Source of the DNA: Nitrospinota bacterium | GTDB taxonomy: Bacteria; Nitrospinota; Nitrospinia; Nitrospinales; Nitrospinaceae | DNA length: 12,911 bases | Reading direction: 5' to 3' | Assembly: GCA_027298165.1 (NCBI GenBank) | Contig: JAPUGN010000218.1 | Span: 1-12,911 of the forward strand | Shown: positions 1-6,264 of the stretch, in pieces | How the letters are laid out: each line of letters starts with the position of its first letter | Numbering within the stretch: position 1 is the stretch's first letter | Notes under the pieces: generated by a model | What the model was told of the DNA's origin: nothing | The model's database searches: none | Seen by the model: only the letters and a program-made list of their open reading frames with translations | Translations under genes and position numbers: made by a program

Positions 1-434
1 AGGAAGCGGTTCAACAGCTGGAACGCGAAAAGGGCTTTTACTCCTTTCGCGAGAGCCTCGAAAACCGGAAGGAATGCTGCGCCATCCGCAAGGTGGAACC
101 GCTGTCGCGGGCCCTCTCCTCTCTGGAGGCGTGGATCACGGGTCTCCGAAGGGAACAAGGTGTTACCCGCACCGATATCCCCAAGGTGAGCGAGGATACA
201 GACCACCCTCCCCTGGTCAAGGTCAACCCCCTGGCGGATTGGTCGCTGGAGCAGGTTCAGGCCTATATCAAAAAGCACAAGGTTCCCGTCAATCCGCTTC
301 ACAAGCAAAACTATCCGAGCATCGGCTGTGCTCCCTGCACGCGACCCGTCGAAGTGGGGGAAGATATCCGGGCGGGCCGCTGGTGGTGGGAAAACCCCGA
401 ACACAAAGAATGCGGCCTCCACCGCCCAGCCTGA
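1..434 (+). CDS. cysH: Assimilatory APS (adenylyl-sulfate) reductase, C-terminal part, 5' end outside window
   Basis: This is the last 143 codons of a CysH-family reductase, read in frame from base 3; the start lies upstream of the window. The family reduces APS or PAPS to sulfite with thioredoxin or glutaredoxin, in the cytoplasm, during sulfate assimilation. Visible in the fragment are a Cys-Cys pair (KECCAIRK, fragment residues 25-26), a Cys-x-x-Cys pair (GCAPCTRP, 109 and 112) and the C-terminal ECGLH with the catalytic cysteine at 137. In this family the CC plus CxxC set binds a [4Fe-4S] cluster and marks the APS-type enzyme, so APS rather than PAPS is the likely substrate. The GRWWWE segment before ECGLH is also typical. 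A hairpin followed by six T lies about 40 bases after the stop. No neighbouring sulfur gene is visible, since the upstream side is cut off. Confidence 0.93.
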   Translation, partial: EAVQQLEREKGFYSFRESLENRKECCAIRKVEPLSRALSSLEAWITGLRREQGVTRTDIPKVSEDTDHPPLVKVNPLADWSLEQVQAYIKKHKVPVNPLHKQNYPSIGCAPCTRPVEVGEDIRAGRWWWENPEHKECGLHRPA

Positions 435-473
435 CGCTGGACTCAATAACCAAGGCCCCAAACCTCGTATTCC

Positions 474-500
474 ATCAAGAACAGACTTGATCCCTTTTTT
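474..500 (+). terminator. Probable intrinsic terminator of cysH
   Basis: The stem ATCAAG / CTTGAT (474-479 with 486-491) has a 6-base loop and is followed by CCC and then six T (495-500). It lies 40 bases after the cysH stop. The stem is short and A+T-rich, so its strength is uncertain. The same bases form the left arm of the inverted repeat described separately. Confidence 0.55.
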
Positions 501-502
501 CA
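475..502 (+). repeat. Left arm of a 28-bp imperfect inverted repeat
   Basis: Aligned with the reverse complement of 1016-1043 without gaps, 25 of 28 positions are identical. The mismatches are C/A in the hairpin loop, T/C just after the stem and T/G in the T-run. The shared core is TCAAGAA-n-AGACTTGA-n-CCCTTTT. The match is far too long to be chance in a 13-kb window. Confidence 0.8.
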
Positions 503-545
503 CATTTAATTGATGAAACGCTGGACTTGATGGACAACGCCATGA

Positions 546-938
546 GTGGGGGCAGGCTGGATTGCAGTTGTTACCAATAAACTAACCTTTAATTTGGTGG
601 ATGCTATTTTATTAGACTTGGTGGATGATTTTGGATTAAATACTTCGAATTTTTTTGTAAATAATTCGATTCTGTTTTTGTCTTCATACGTGGTAGCTGT
701 TGCTGTCTGGTTTCTCAGTGTGCGGCTACAGAGTGTGCGTATTCGGCGAGCTTTGCGTGTATCGATAATATTTTTGGTTGTTCCAGTTATTTATATAGGA
801 CACCCACTTATATTTTTTCAATGTTGGATGTTTCTATTGGTAAGTATCGTTGGGCAGGATTCCCAATGGTTACTGTTTGTATTAAGTTTTTTGGCAATTT
901 TGATTCTTATATTCCAATTAAGAATCCCTTCAAAATAA
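546..938 (+). CDS. Small hydrophobic membrane protein, unknown function
   Basis: This 130-codon ORF (GTG start) is not recognised as any known family. It is rich in Ile, Leu, Val and Phe, with about three predicted membrane spans: roughly residues 40-58, 70-97 (two short spans are possible) and 108-125. It ends in a short basic tail, RIPSK. Codon use favours A/T at third positions (att, tta, ttt, aat), unlike the GC-rich neighbours, which suggests separate origin. There is no convincing Shine-Dalgarno before GTG 546; TTG or GTG codons at 594-621 are alternative starts. It lies wholly between the inverted repeats and could be cargo or a chance open frame. No catalytic motif is visible. Confidence 0.45.
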   Translation: MGAGWIAVVTNKLTFNLVDAILLDLVDDFGLNTSNFFVNNSILFLSSYVVAVAVWFLSVRLQSVRIRRALRVSIIFLVVPVIYIGHPLIFFQCWMFLLVSIVGQDSQWLLFVLSFLAILILIFQLRIPSK

Positions 939-1015
939 AATATCCGGCTTTGCCGTGCCTATTCTGTTATCCGTAACCTATCCTGTAATCCAATCTCCCT
1001 CAGATAAGCTCAACA

Positions 1016-1043
1016 TGACAAAAGGGGTCAAGTCTTTTCTTGA
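1016..1043 (-). repeat. Right arm of the 28-bp imperfect inverted repeat
   Basis: This is the reverse-oriented partner of 475-502, matching at 25 of 28 positions. On the plus strand it contains GGTCAAG-TCTTTT-CTTGACC (1026-1045), a perfect 7-bp stem with a 6-base loop. Confidence 0.8.
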
Positions 1044-1045
1044 CC
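1020..1045 (-). terminator. Possible terminator of the minus-strand ecfT-like gene
   Basis: Read on the minus strand, the 7-bp stem GGTCAAG / CTTGACC is followed by CC and four T. It lies about 40 bases past the stop of the 1087-1833 gene and points the right way to end its transcript. The short T-run makes this a weak call. It coincides with the right repeat arm. Confidence 0.4.
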
Positions 1046-1086
1046 ACTTTAGATTTTCTTTCGAAAAGCTAACCCACGTCAAGTAA

Positions 1087-1833
1087 TCATTGGGCTGGTA
1101 TATCGTTAGCCTCCGGCCGCCAGTCGCCCCAACTCTGGTTACCGGTCAATTCGCGTTCCCACTGGTCCATTTGCTGGAACAAGTGCGCCATCAATGGACC
1201 CAGTTGGGAAGCGGTGCGCCAGGCTTTTTTGAGACCGGAAATTTTCTTTTGATTTTCCTGCTCCAGCCGCGACAGCATGAAGCCTTCCGTCTCCACGCAT
1301 ATCATCGGAATCAGTTGCACCGCCCACAACCCGGCCATGAAAAATTCCTGTACGCTTTTTTTCCATGTTGGGTTTTTGATGATGACGGCTTTTTGCAGGG
1401 TATCCATCAAGGCTTGGGGAGAGGTGGTGCGAACCAGGATCAGCGACAGGAAAAACATGACCAGCAATTTAAGAAACGATTCCAGACCCGCCCATAATCC
1501 CTGCCAGGAAACCTGAAACGGGAGAAAAGCCAGCGCTTCGATCGCAGCTCCGGGAGTCGTCACCATCGGGATGAGGGCAATGATCAGGAACAACCAGCGG
1601 AAGGCGTAAACCAGGGAACCGATGGTTCGAAAAGGAATACGCGCCAATCCCATCCCCAGCAGGCCCACCGCCATCAACCCGCACAAAACCCATAAATCCC
1701 CCCACGCGGCCAGCAGGAACAACAACAGAGCAATCAGGATTTTAGGGCCAGCGCCTATCCGGTAAAGGATTGAAGTACCCGGTTGGTAGCGCCCCTCAAG
1801 AATCATTTGGGTTAGGCGGGTTCGGGGAGTCAT
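1087..1833 (-). CDS. ecfT: EcfT/CbiQ-like energy-coupling factor transporter transmembrane protein
   Basis: This 248-aa integral membrane protein opens with the family-typical segment GRYQPGTSILYRIGAGPKILIALLLF. About five hydrophobic stretches follow (approximately residues 30-62, 78-95, 112-135 and 160-180), then a hydrophilic C-terminal region. EcfT proteins link the ATPases of an ECF-type vitamin or metal importer to its substrate-binding subunit. No ATPase or S-component gene is in this window, so the substrate cannot be inferred; partners may be elsewhere. The two Ala-Arg-Gly-type coupling motifs expected in the cytoplasmic helices are not recognisable (the region reads ETEGFMLSRLEQ and later WERELTGNQ). 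This may be a divergent or specialised member. The ATG at 1831-1833 follows a GAGGGG ribosome-binding site. It is divergent from the HD gene across a 100-bp gap. Confidence 0.72.
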   Translation of the reverse strand: MTPRTRLTQMILEGRYQPGTSILYRIGAGPKILIALLLFLLAAWGDLWVLCGLMAVGLLGMGLARIPFRTIGSLVYAFRWLFLIIALIPMVTTPGAAIEALAFLPFQVSWQGLWAGLESFLKLLVMFFLSLILVRTTSPQALMDTLQKAVIIKNPTWKKSVQEFFMAGLWAVQLIPMICVETEGFMLSRLEQENQKKISGLKKAWRTASQLGPLMAHLFQQMDQWERELTGNQSWGDWRPEANDIPAQ

Positions 1834-1868
1834 CGGAAGCCCCTCTTCGCTTTACGCTTAATTGGCCG

Positions 1869-1897
1869 TTGAAATTTCATGATGGAGACATAATAAT
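1869..1897 (+). promoter_or_regulatory. Probable sigma70-type promoter for the HD hydrolase gene
   Basis: TTGAAA (1869-1874, 5/6 to the -35 consensus) is followed by a 17-base spacer and AATAAT (1892-1897, 5/6 to the -10 consensus). This predicts a start near 1904 and a leader of about 30 bases before the ATG at 1934. It sits in the gap between divergent genes. Confidence 0.5.
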
Positions 1898-1933
1898 GCT
1901 TTCGTCCATTACATTCAACAAGCGTGGGTCTTC

Positions 1934-2578
1934 ATGAGTGAAGCAATTATTGAAAAGGTTAGGCATTTTGCGGAAAGTCATTTTGCCGACGACGGCTCCG
2001 GCCACGACTGGTGGCACGTGCACCGGGTGTGGAATATGGCGAAGCACTTGGCGGACGCGGAGGGCGCCGACCGGACCATCGTTGAAATCGCCGCCCTCCT
2101 GCACGATGTTGCCGATTGGAAATTGAATCAGGATGAATCCCAGGGGATGAACACCATCCGGGAATTGCTGGCGGGCGATCTGGCCCCGGCAACGGTCGAC
2201 CGCATCTGCGATATTATATCGAAAGTATCGTTTAAGGGAGCGGGAGTTGAAACCCCCACCGACACGTTGGAGGGTAAGGTGGTTCAGGATGCGGACCGGC
2301 TGGACGCGCTGGGGGCGGTGGGGATTGCGCGAACGTTTGCTTACGGCGGCAACCGGGGGCGTTTGATCCATCACCCGGACCAGCCTCCCCAATTGCATGG
2401 CAGTTTTGAGGCCTACAAGAACAACCAAGGTCCCTCCACCAATCATTTTTACGAAAAACTGCTGTTACTGAAAGACCGGATGAACACCGGCACCGCCAAA
2501 CAAATCGCGGAAGAGCGGCATCGCTTTATGGAAAGCTACCTCGATCATTTTTTCAAGGAATGGAACGGCGAGTTATGA
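1934..2578 (+). CDS. HD-domain metal-dependent phosphohydrolase (YpgQ/YedJ-like)
   Basis: This 214-aa soluble protein has the HD-superfamily metal site: HDWWHVHRV (residues 24-32, H28 the likely ligand), LLHDVAD (H57-D58) and QDADRLDALGA (D119-D124). The spacing and the DADRLDALGA motif match the single-domain bacterial HD proteins that include E. coli YedJ and B. subtilis YpgQ; YpgQ has been reported as a nucleoside triphosphate pyrophosphohydrolase. A nucleotide or phosphomonoester substrate is therefore likely, but the sequence does not specify which. The length is normal for the family. The Shine-Dalgarno before the ATG is weak. The gene reads into a hairpin and then a Sir2-family gene 46 bp downstream, consistent with one transcript. 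Confidence 0.85.
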   Translation: MSEAIIEKVRHFAESHFADDGSGHDWWHVHRVWNMAKHLADAEGADRTIVEIAALLHDVADWKLNQDESQGMNTIRELLAGDLAPATVDRICDIISKVSFKGAGVETPTDTLEGKVVQDADRLDALGAVGIARTFAYGGNRGRLIHHPDQPPQLHGSFEAYKNNQGPSTNHFYEKLLLLKDRMNTGTAKQIAEERHRFMESYLDHFFKEWNGEL

Positions 2579-2581
2579 CAC

Positions 2582-2602
2582 TCCGTCCGGGAACCGGACG
2601 GA
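2582..2602 (+). other. Strong hairpin between the HD and Sir2 genes
   Basis: TCCGTCCGG-GAA-CCGGACGGA forms a perfect 9-bp, GC-rich stem with a 3-base loop. It starts 4 bases after the HD stop and ends about 12 bases before the Sir2 ribosome-binding site (GGGG near 2615). No T-run follows, so it is not a classical terminator. It may stabilise the upstream message or adjust expression of the downstream gene. Confidence 0.6.
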
Positions 2603-2624
2603 AACCCAGCGGGCGGGGAATGCC

Positions 2625-3446
2625 ATGGACATCGATTCTTTAATCCAAAAATGCGCGCAGAAGATTCACCAGGCCGAGCGAATCGTCTTTCTGACCAGCG
2701 CCGGCATGAGCGCCGATTCAAACATCCCCACCTTCCGCGACAAGGAAGGTTACTGGTCGAACTTTCCCCCGTTCAAGGAAAAGGGTCTGGAGGCGCAGGA
2801 TTTGGCCAGCCCCTGGGCTTTTCGCAACGAGCTTCCGCACGCCTGGGCCTTCTATGAATGGCGGCGGCGAAACGCCCACGAAAACCAACCGCACGCCGGC
2901 TACACGCTGATCAATAAATGGATGGCACACAAAGACGCGTTCATCCACACCACCAATACAGACGGCTATCATTTGCGGTCCGGCTGTCCCCCGGACAAAG
3001 TGAAGGAAGTGCACGGCTCCATGTGGCGGCTCCAGTGCCTCAACGTCTGCTCCCCGGATTTCTGGGATGAGGATGCGGTGCCCCTGTGCGACCTCGATCA
3101 CGACACCATGAAAGCCTCGAACTATCCCTCCTGCCCCCATTGCGGCGGGATCGCCCGCCCCCATATCCTGATGTTTGGCGATGGGGAGTACACCGGGCAC
3201 CCGGAACAGGAGCAAAATTTTTATGCCTTTGCCCGGAGGGCGGTCGACCTCGTGGTTCTGGTCGGAAGTTCGGGCGCGGTGCCCACCAATGATTATCTTG
3301 CCAGAGAGTTCATGCAAGACGGCGCGGAGACCCTTAACATCAATCTGGACCCTTCGGCTAATGCAATTGTAGGGACCGAGTATTTCCTGCCCCTCAAGGG
3401 AAAGGAAGCCTTCGAACGGTTGGATGAGGCCCTGCAGGCCCTATAA
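2625..3446 (+). CDS. Sir2-family NAD-dependent protein deacetylase/deacylase
   Basis: This 273-aa protein shows the sirtuin motif order: NAD-binding TSAGMSADSNIPTFRD (24-39), TTNTDGYH (109-116, the usual TQNxDxLH site), catalytic His130-Gly131 (EVHGS), zinc-binding cysteines C138, C142, C170 and C173 (the last two in CPHCGG), and GSSGAVPTN (214-222). It fits the bacterial subgroup whose N-terminus reads like GAGMSxDSGxPxFRGxEGFW, rather than the CobB type. The first Gly of the usual GAG is Ser here, and Gln of TQN is Thr. The catalytic His and zinc site are intact, so activity is plausible; the acyl preference is unknown. ATG 2625 has a GGGGA ribosome-binding site. It is probably co-transcribed with the HD hydrolase, possibly linking it to nucleotide or NAD metabolism. 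Confidence 0.9.
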   Translation: MDIDSLIQKCAQKIHQAERIVFLTSAGMSADSNIPTFRDKEGYWSNFPPFKEKGLEAQDLASPWAFRNELPHAWAFYEWRRRNAHENQPHAGYTLINKWMAHKDAFIHTTNTDGYHLRSGCPPDKVKEVHGSMWRLQCLNVCSPDFWDEDAVPLCDLDHDTMKASNYPSCPHCGGIARPHILMFGDGEYTGHPEQEQNFYAFARRAVDLVVLVGSSGAVPTNDYLAREFMQDGAETLNINLDPSANAIVGTEYFLPLKGKEAFERLDEALQAL

Positions 3447-3576
3447 AACCAGCGTAACCCGCCCTAAATATTCATTCCTATTCGCCGGGAAATATTGTAT
3501 GCTGACCGGGTTTTTCATACATTTTTGATGGCATTTCGAACTGGGCGTTCCCATTGCCTGTACCCGGAGAGGATCG

Positions 3577-4212
3577 ATGCGGATTCTTTTTTTTATGGTG
3601 GCCGTTTTAATCGCCTGGCCTTCCCCTTCGTGGGCCAAATGTTCCAAGACAAAGGTGTGCACCATGATGAAAAAAATGGGGCATTTTGACATCCTCAACC
3701 AATGCCCCGGTGCCGCCCCGTTACTGGCCGAATGCAAAAAAGTATCCACTAAAAAACTGGAGGTCCTGCCGGCCCCAAAATTTGTCGACAATAAAAACGG
3801 CACAGTAACGGATACCGTAAACAAACTGACTTGGTCCAAAAAGGGCGTTCTTAACAAATATTCCCTCAAAATGGCCAAAGATTATGCCCTCAGTGCGGAT
3901 ATTGATGGCACTGCCGGTTGGAGACTCCCCACCCTGCCGGAACTCAAAACCCTGATGTACAAGGAACGCGTCATAAACGTGAGCGGGAAGAAATCGTGGG
4001 TCCATCCACTGTTTGATGATGGGCGCGGGCATTATTTCTGGAGCACCACCACCTGCGAGGAAATTTCCGAGATCACCGACCGGTATCAGAAAAAACTCTG
4101 CCAGCAGGGGGACCAGGGGGCCTGGCTGGTCCATTTCAATATCGGAGCCGTCTTTTGGCACCATGTCACGGCGGAAAAATATCACGCCTGGCTGGTGAAG
4201 GAAGCCAAATAA
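3577..4212 (+). CDS. Secreted DUF1566-domain protein
   Basis: This 211-aa protein has a clear signal peptide (MRILFFMVAVLIAWPSPSWA, likely cut after Ala20). The mature protein starts KCSKTKVC and has several cysteines at its N-terminus, so periplasmic disulfides are likely; the lipobox needed for a lipoprotein is absent. The rest matches the DUF1566 (Lcl C-terminal-like) pattern: FVDNKNGTVTDTVNKLTWSK (about 68-87), GWRLPTLPELKTLM, YFWSTTTC and GAWLVHFNIGAV. DUF1566 modules occur in exported, often surface-associated proteins, and their exact role is unknown. A GGAGAGG ribosome-binding site precedes the ATG. The 130-bp gap from the Sir2 gene suggests separate transcription. Confidence 0.85.
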   Translation: MRILFFMVAVLIAWPSPSWAKCSKTKVCTMMKKMGHFDILNQCPGAAPLLAECKKVSTKKLEVLPAPKFVDNKNGTVTDTVNKLTWSKKGVLNKYSLKMAKDYALSADIDGTAGWRLPTLPELKTLMYKERVINVSGKKSWVHPLFDDGRGHYFWSTTTCEEISEITDRYQKKLCQQGDQGAWLVHFNIGAVFWHHVTAEKYHAWLVKEAK

Positions 4213-4338
4213 ATCCCTTCCCTCCCTTTCAGATCCCGTCCCTCTCATTACAACTCCTTTAATTTTCAACCCTTTCGGGTAGCCCATCCTTAATAGATTG
4301 AGTATTTATTGAATCCAAAGAGGCCTTCCCGCCATCCA

Positions 4339-4347
4339 TGTTATGAT
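4339..4347 (+). promoter_or_regulatory. Candidate extended -10 promoter for the CBS gene
   Basis: TG-T-TATGAT (TG at 4339-4340, TATGAT at 4342-4347) fits an extended -10 element; an overlapping GATAAT (4345-4350) is also possible. No good -35 is visible. It would give a leader of about 50 bases before the ATG at 4406. The rest of the gap 4213-4405 holds only a small ACCC-TTTC-GGGT hairpin. Confidence 0.35.
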
Positions 4348-4405
4348 AATCTTATGTCTACCCAGGATTGGGGAGATAATTCGTAATTCACATCAAGGGG
4401 GCTCT

Positions 4406-4804
4406 ATGGATACGACGGATGATGTAGGGGAATACATGTCCTCCCCGGTTTTAAGGATTGATTCGGAGGCTTCCGTTCAAGAAGCGGCGATTCTGATGGA
4501 AAAGAGCCATGTGGGAAGTCTGATTGTTGAGAAACATGGAGACGACGTCGGTATTATTACCGAAAAGGAATTGACCCAGAGAGTACTGGCCAAGGGCGTG
4601 GACCCGGAGGAGCTTAAGGTATCCGAAGTGATGTCCAAGGTCCTTTCGATGGATCGTTATATGCTCATCGAAGAAGCCAATCAGTACATGCACAAGAACC
4701 GAATCCGTCATCTGGCGGTCACGGATGACGACAAAATCGTAGGGATGCTGTCGATCAAGGATCTGGTGGCTTATTACTCCAAAGATTTTCGTATGCAGGA
4801 ATAG
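4406..4804 (+). CDS. Stand-alone tandem CBS-domain protein
   Basis: This 132-aa cytoplasmic protein consists almost entirely of one Bateman module. CBS1 spans about residues 8-65 (MSSPVLRIDSEASVQEAAILMEKSHVGSLIV, then DDVGIITEKELTQRVLAKG) and CBS2 about 72-127 (VSEVMSKVLSMD, NRIRHLAVTDDDKIVGMLSIKDLVAYY). Such modules bind adenine nucleotides and regulate partner proteins; no partner is fused or adjacent here. The ATG at 4406 is chosen because it follows an AAGGGGG ribosome-binding site and starts just before CBS1. An in-frame upstream start at 4343 would add 21 residues not typical of the family and overlaps the likely promoter. Confidence 0.88.
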   Translation: MDTTDDVGEYMSSPVLRIDSEASVQEAAILMEKSHVGSLIVEKHGDDVGIITEKELTQRVLAKGVDPEELKVSEVMSKVLSMDRYMLIEEANQYMHKNRIRHLAVTDDDKIVGMLSIKDLVAYYSKDFRMQE

Positions 4805-4989
4805 GAGCAACCACCCGGCCTGCAACGTTGATAGGCAAGCCCGAATTTTTTTCAATCCATACTACCCAGGGGATGTTTATTGTTTAATCTCCGCCCGGCC
4901 CCCCTCACCCCTGAACAATTTATTGGCTTATTTCCCGCAAATGAACGAGAATTGAGCCAATACAGCCTACTTGAAAAGGAACCCCGAAC

Positions 4990-5223
4990 ATGATCCAACT
5001 GGAAGGTGAAATCACTCACACCGCTGTCCCGCCCAATAAAGCCGACCAGGCACGCGAAATCACCATTTGGATCCAGCAGATTGAAAGCGAAATCGAAATG
5101 ACTTTCAGCCTGGAAGTTTTTCAGAAGTATGAGTTTCAAGTGGGTGATAAGTTATCGATTAAAATTGAAAAACAATTGGACATCGATGCCATGGCGCGGG
5201 ACTTCTTCAAAAAAGGTATCTAG
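4990..5223 (+). CDS. Conserved-looking small protein of unknown function
   Basis: This 77-aa acidic/hydrophilic protein has no signal peptide or membrane span and is not recognised. It alternates charged and hydrophobic residues (EITIWIQQIESEIEMTFSLEVF, then YEFQVGDKLSIKIEKQLDI), as in a small beta-rich fold, and ends in a short helix, AMARDFFKKGI. AAAAGGA precedes the ATG at a good distance. Its stop is 12 bp from the thiL start, and thiL has no obvious ribosome-binding site of its own. The two are therefore probably co-translated, which supports this being a real gene. The upstream gap (4805-4989) has no convincing promoter. Confidence 0.65.
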   Translation: MIQLEGEITHTAVPPNKADQAREITIWIQQIESEIEMTFSLEVFQKYEFQVGDKLSIKIEKQLDIDAMARDFFKKGI

Positions 5224-5235
5224 ACCTTCCCCACC

Positions 5236-6264
5236 ATGGACCTTTCAAAATTGGGAGAATTCGGTCTCATTTCCCGGTTTCAATCACGGCTCAAACACAA
5301 GTCTCCCCAGGTGATTCATGGCATCGGCGATGACTGCGCGGTATTCTCTCCCAATAAAGACAATTATCAGGTCCTGACCACCGACGCGCTGGTGGAAACC
5401 GTTCACTTCAATTTAAAGACGCACACCGCGGAACAACTGGGATGGAAAACCCTGGCGGTCAATATCAGCGATATCGCCGCTATGGGAGGCCGGCCCCAGT
5501 TTGCGGTTATTTCGGTGGCGATTCCTAAAAGGTTTCCCGTCGATTTTCTAGACCAATTGTATAAAGGCCTCGATCGAGCCTGTCGGAAATATCAAGTCGC
5601 CTTGGTGGGAGGCGATACGGTGGCTTCTCCCAAGCACCTGTTCATCAACCTAGCCTTGCTGGGGGAAACCCGTAAAAAGAGAGTGTTCACCCGTTCGGGG
5701 GCCCGCCCGGGGGACGCTATTTTCGTAACCGGCACCTTGGGGGATTCCGCCGCAGGCCTCCACATCCTGAAATCTCCCAAAAGACAATGGCAGGGGCCGG
5801 AGGCTCAACGTAAAAAACTGGTCCAGCGGCATCTGAAGCCGGAACCCCGGGTGGCCACCGCGGACTGGCTGGCCCGATCCCGCCATAAGGTCTCCTCGAT
5901 GATCGATATCAGCGACGGATTGACCCAGGATTTGGGCCATATCCTGACCGCCGGCCGGGTCGGCGCCGAGCTCTGGGAACCTCAGCTGCCTATCTCGAAA
6001 CCCCTTTTAAAACATAGCCTTATGAATCACCTATCGGCCCTCGATTGGGCGCTTGCGGGCGGTGAAGATTATGAATTATTATTTACTTTGCCCCATGAAG
6101 ATGTTAATAAATTAAAGATAGAGTCCATTACTAAAACCGGTCAACCTGTGACTCAAATTGGAGTGATTACGGCCAAAAAAGGCCTCCGCCTGCGTTCGGA
6201 AAATGGCCGTAGTAAAATTCTTCAAAAGCCTATGGGGTTCAACCACTTTCAAGGAAAATCCTGA
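5236..6264 (+). CDS. thiL: Thiamine-monophosphate kinase
   Basis: This enzyme phosphorylates thiamine monophosphate with ATP to thiamine diphosphate, the last step of cofactor synthesis, in the cytoplasm. At 342 aa it is a normal ThiL length. Motifs of the AIR-synthase/PurM-type fold are present in order: GEFGLI (7-12), GIGDDCAVF (29-37), TTDALVETVHF (48-58), NISDIAAMGG (76-85), GGDT (125-128), DISDGLTQDLGH (224-235) and GGEDYELLF (275-283). The metal-binding Asp residues of these motifs are intact. The start at 5236 gives the expected MDLSKLGEFGLI opening. It lacks a clear Shine-Dalgarno, so coupling to the 77-aa gene is likely. No other thiamine gene is in the window, and no TPP riboswitch was recognised upstream. 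Confidence 0.95.
   Translation: MDLSKLGEFGLISRFQSRLKHKSPQVIHGIGDDCAVFSPNKDNYQVLTTDALVETVHFNLKTHTAEQLGWKTLAVNISDIAAMGGRPQFAVISVAIPKRFPVDFLDQLYKGLDRACRKYQVALVGGDTVASPKHLFINLALLGETRKKRVFTRSGARPGDAIFVTGTLGDSAAGLHILKSPKRQWQGPEAQRKKLVQRHLKPEPRVATADWLARSRHKVSSMIDISDGLTQDLGHILTAGRVGAELWEPQLPISKPLLKHSLMNHLSALDWALAGGEDYELLFTLPHEDVNKLKIESITKTGQPVTQIGVITAKKGLRLRSENGRSKILQKPMGFNHFQGKS

Larger units (their letters stand above)
475..1043. mobile_element. Putative small repeat-bounded element of 569 bp (no transposase)
   Basis: Near-identical inverted repeats (475-502 and 1016-1043), each containing a 6- or 7-bp hairpin, enclose a segment clearly richer in A+T than the genes on either side. It holds one hydrophobic ORF (546-938) and no transposase. 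The GGGGTCAAG...CTTGACC ends resemble repeats that I recall lying beside REP-associated or IS200-like tyrosine transposases in many bacteria. That resemblance is from memory and was not searched. The segment could be a non-autonomous or decayed element. Alternatively, the two arms could simply be related terminators of cysH and of the minus-strand ecfT gene. No target-site duplication is evident, and IS200/IS605-type elements do not make one. Confidence 0.4.

Noticed and set aside
2718..3317. Long minus-strand frame (199 codons) opposite the Sir2 gene
   Set aside because: It is a shadow of GC-rich coding sequence; the Sir2 motifs on the plus strand are decisive.
3506..3567. CCGGGT / ACCCGG pairing that would cover part of the DUF1566 ribosome-binding site
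   Set aside because: Only 6 bp with a 50-base spacer; not distinguishable from chance.
3721..4287. Long minus-strand frame (188 codons) opposite the DUF1566 gene
   Set aside because: The plus-strand gene has a signal peptide, a ribosome-binding site and DUF1566 motifs; the antisense frame has no recognisable domain.
4805..4851. GCCT...AGGC followed by a T-run after the CBS gene, considered as a terminator
   Set aside because: The stem is only 4 bp with an 11-base loop, and several bases separate it from the T-run.
4921..4962. Inverted repeat TATTGGCT / AGCCAATA upstream of the 77-aa gene, possible operator
   Set aside because: An 8-bp match with a 26-base spacer is expected several times by chance in a window of this size, and no promoter is recognisable beside it.
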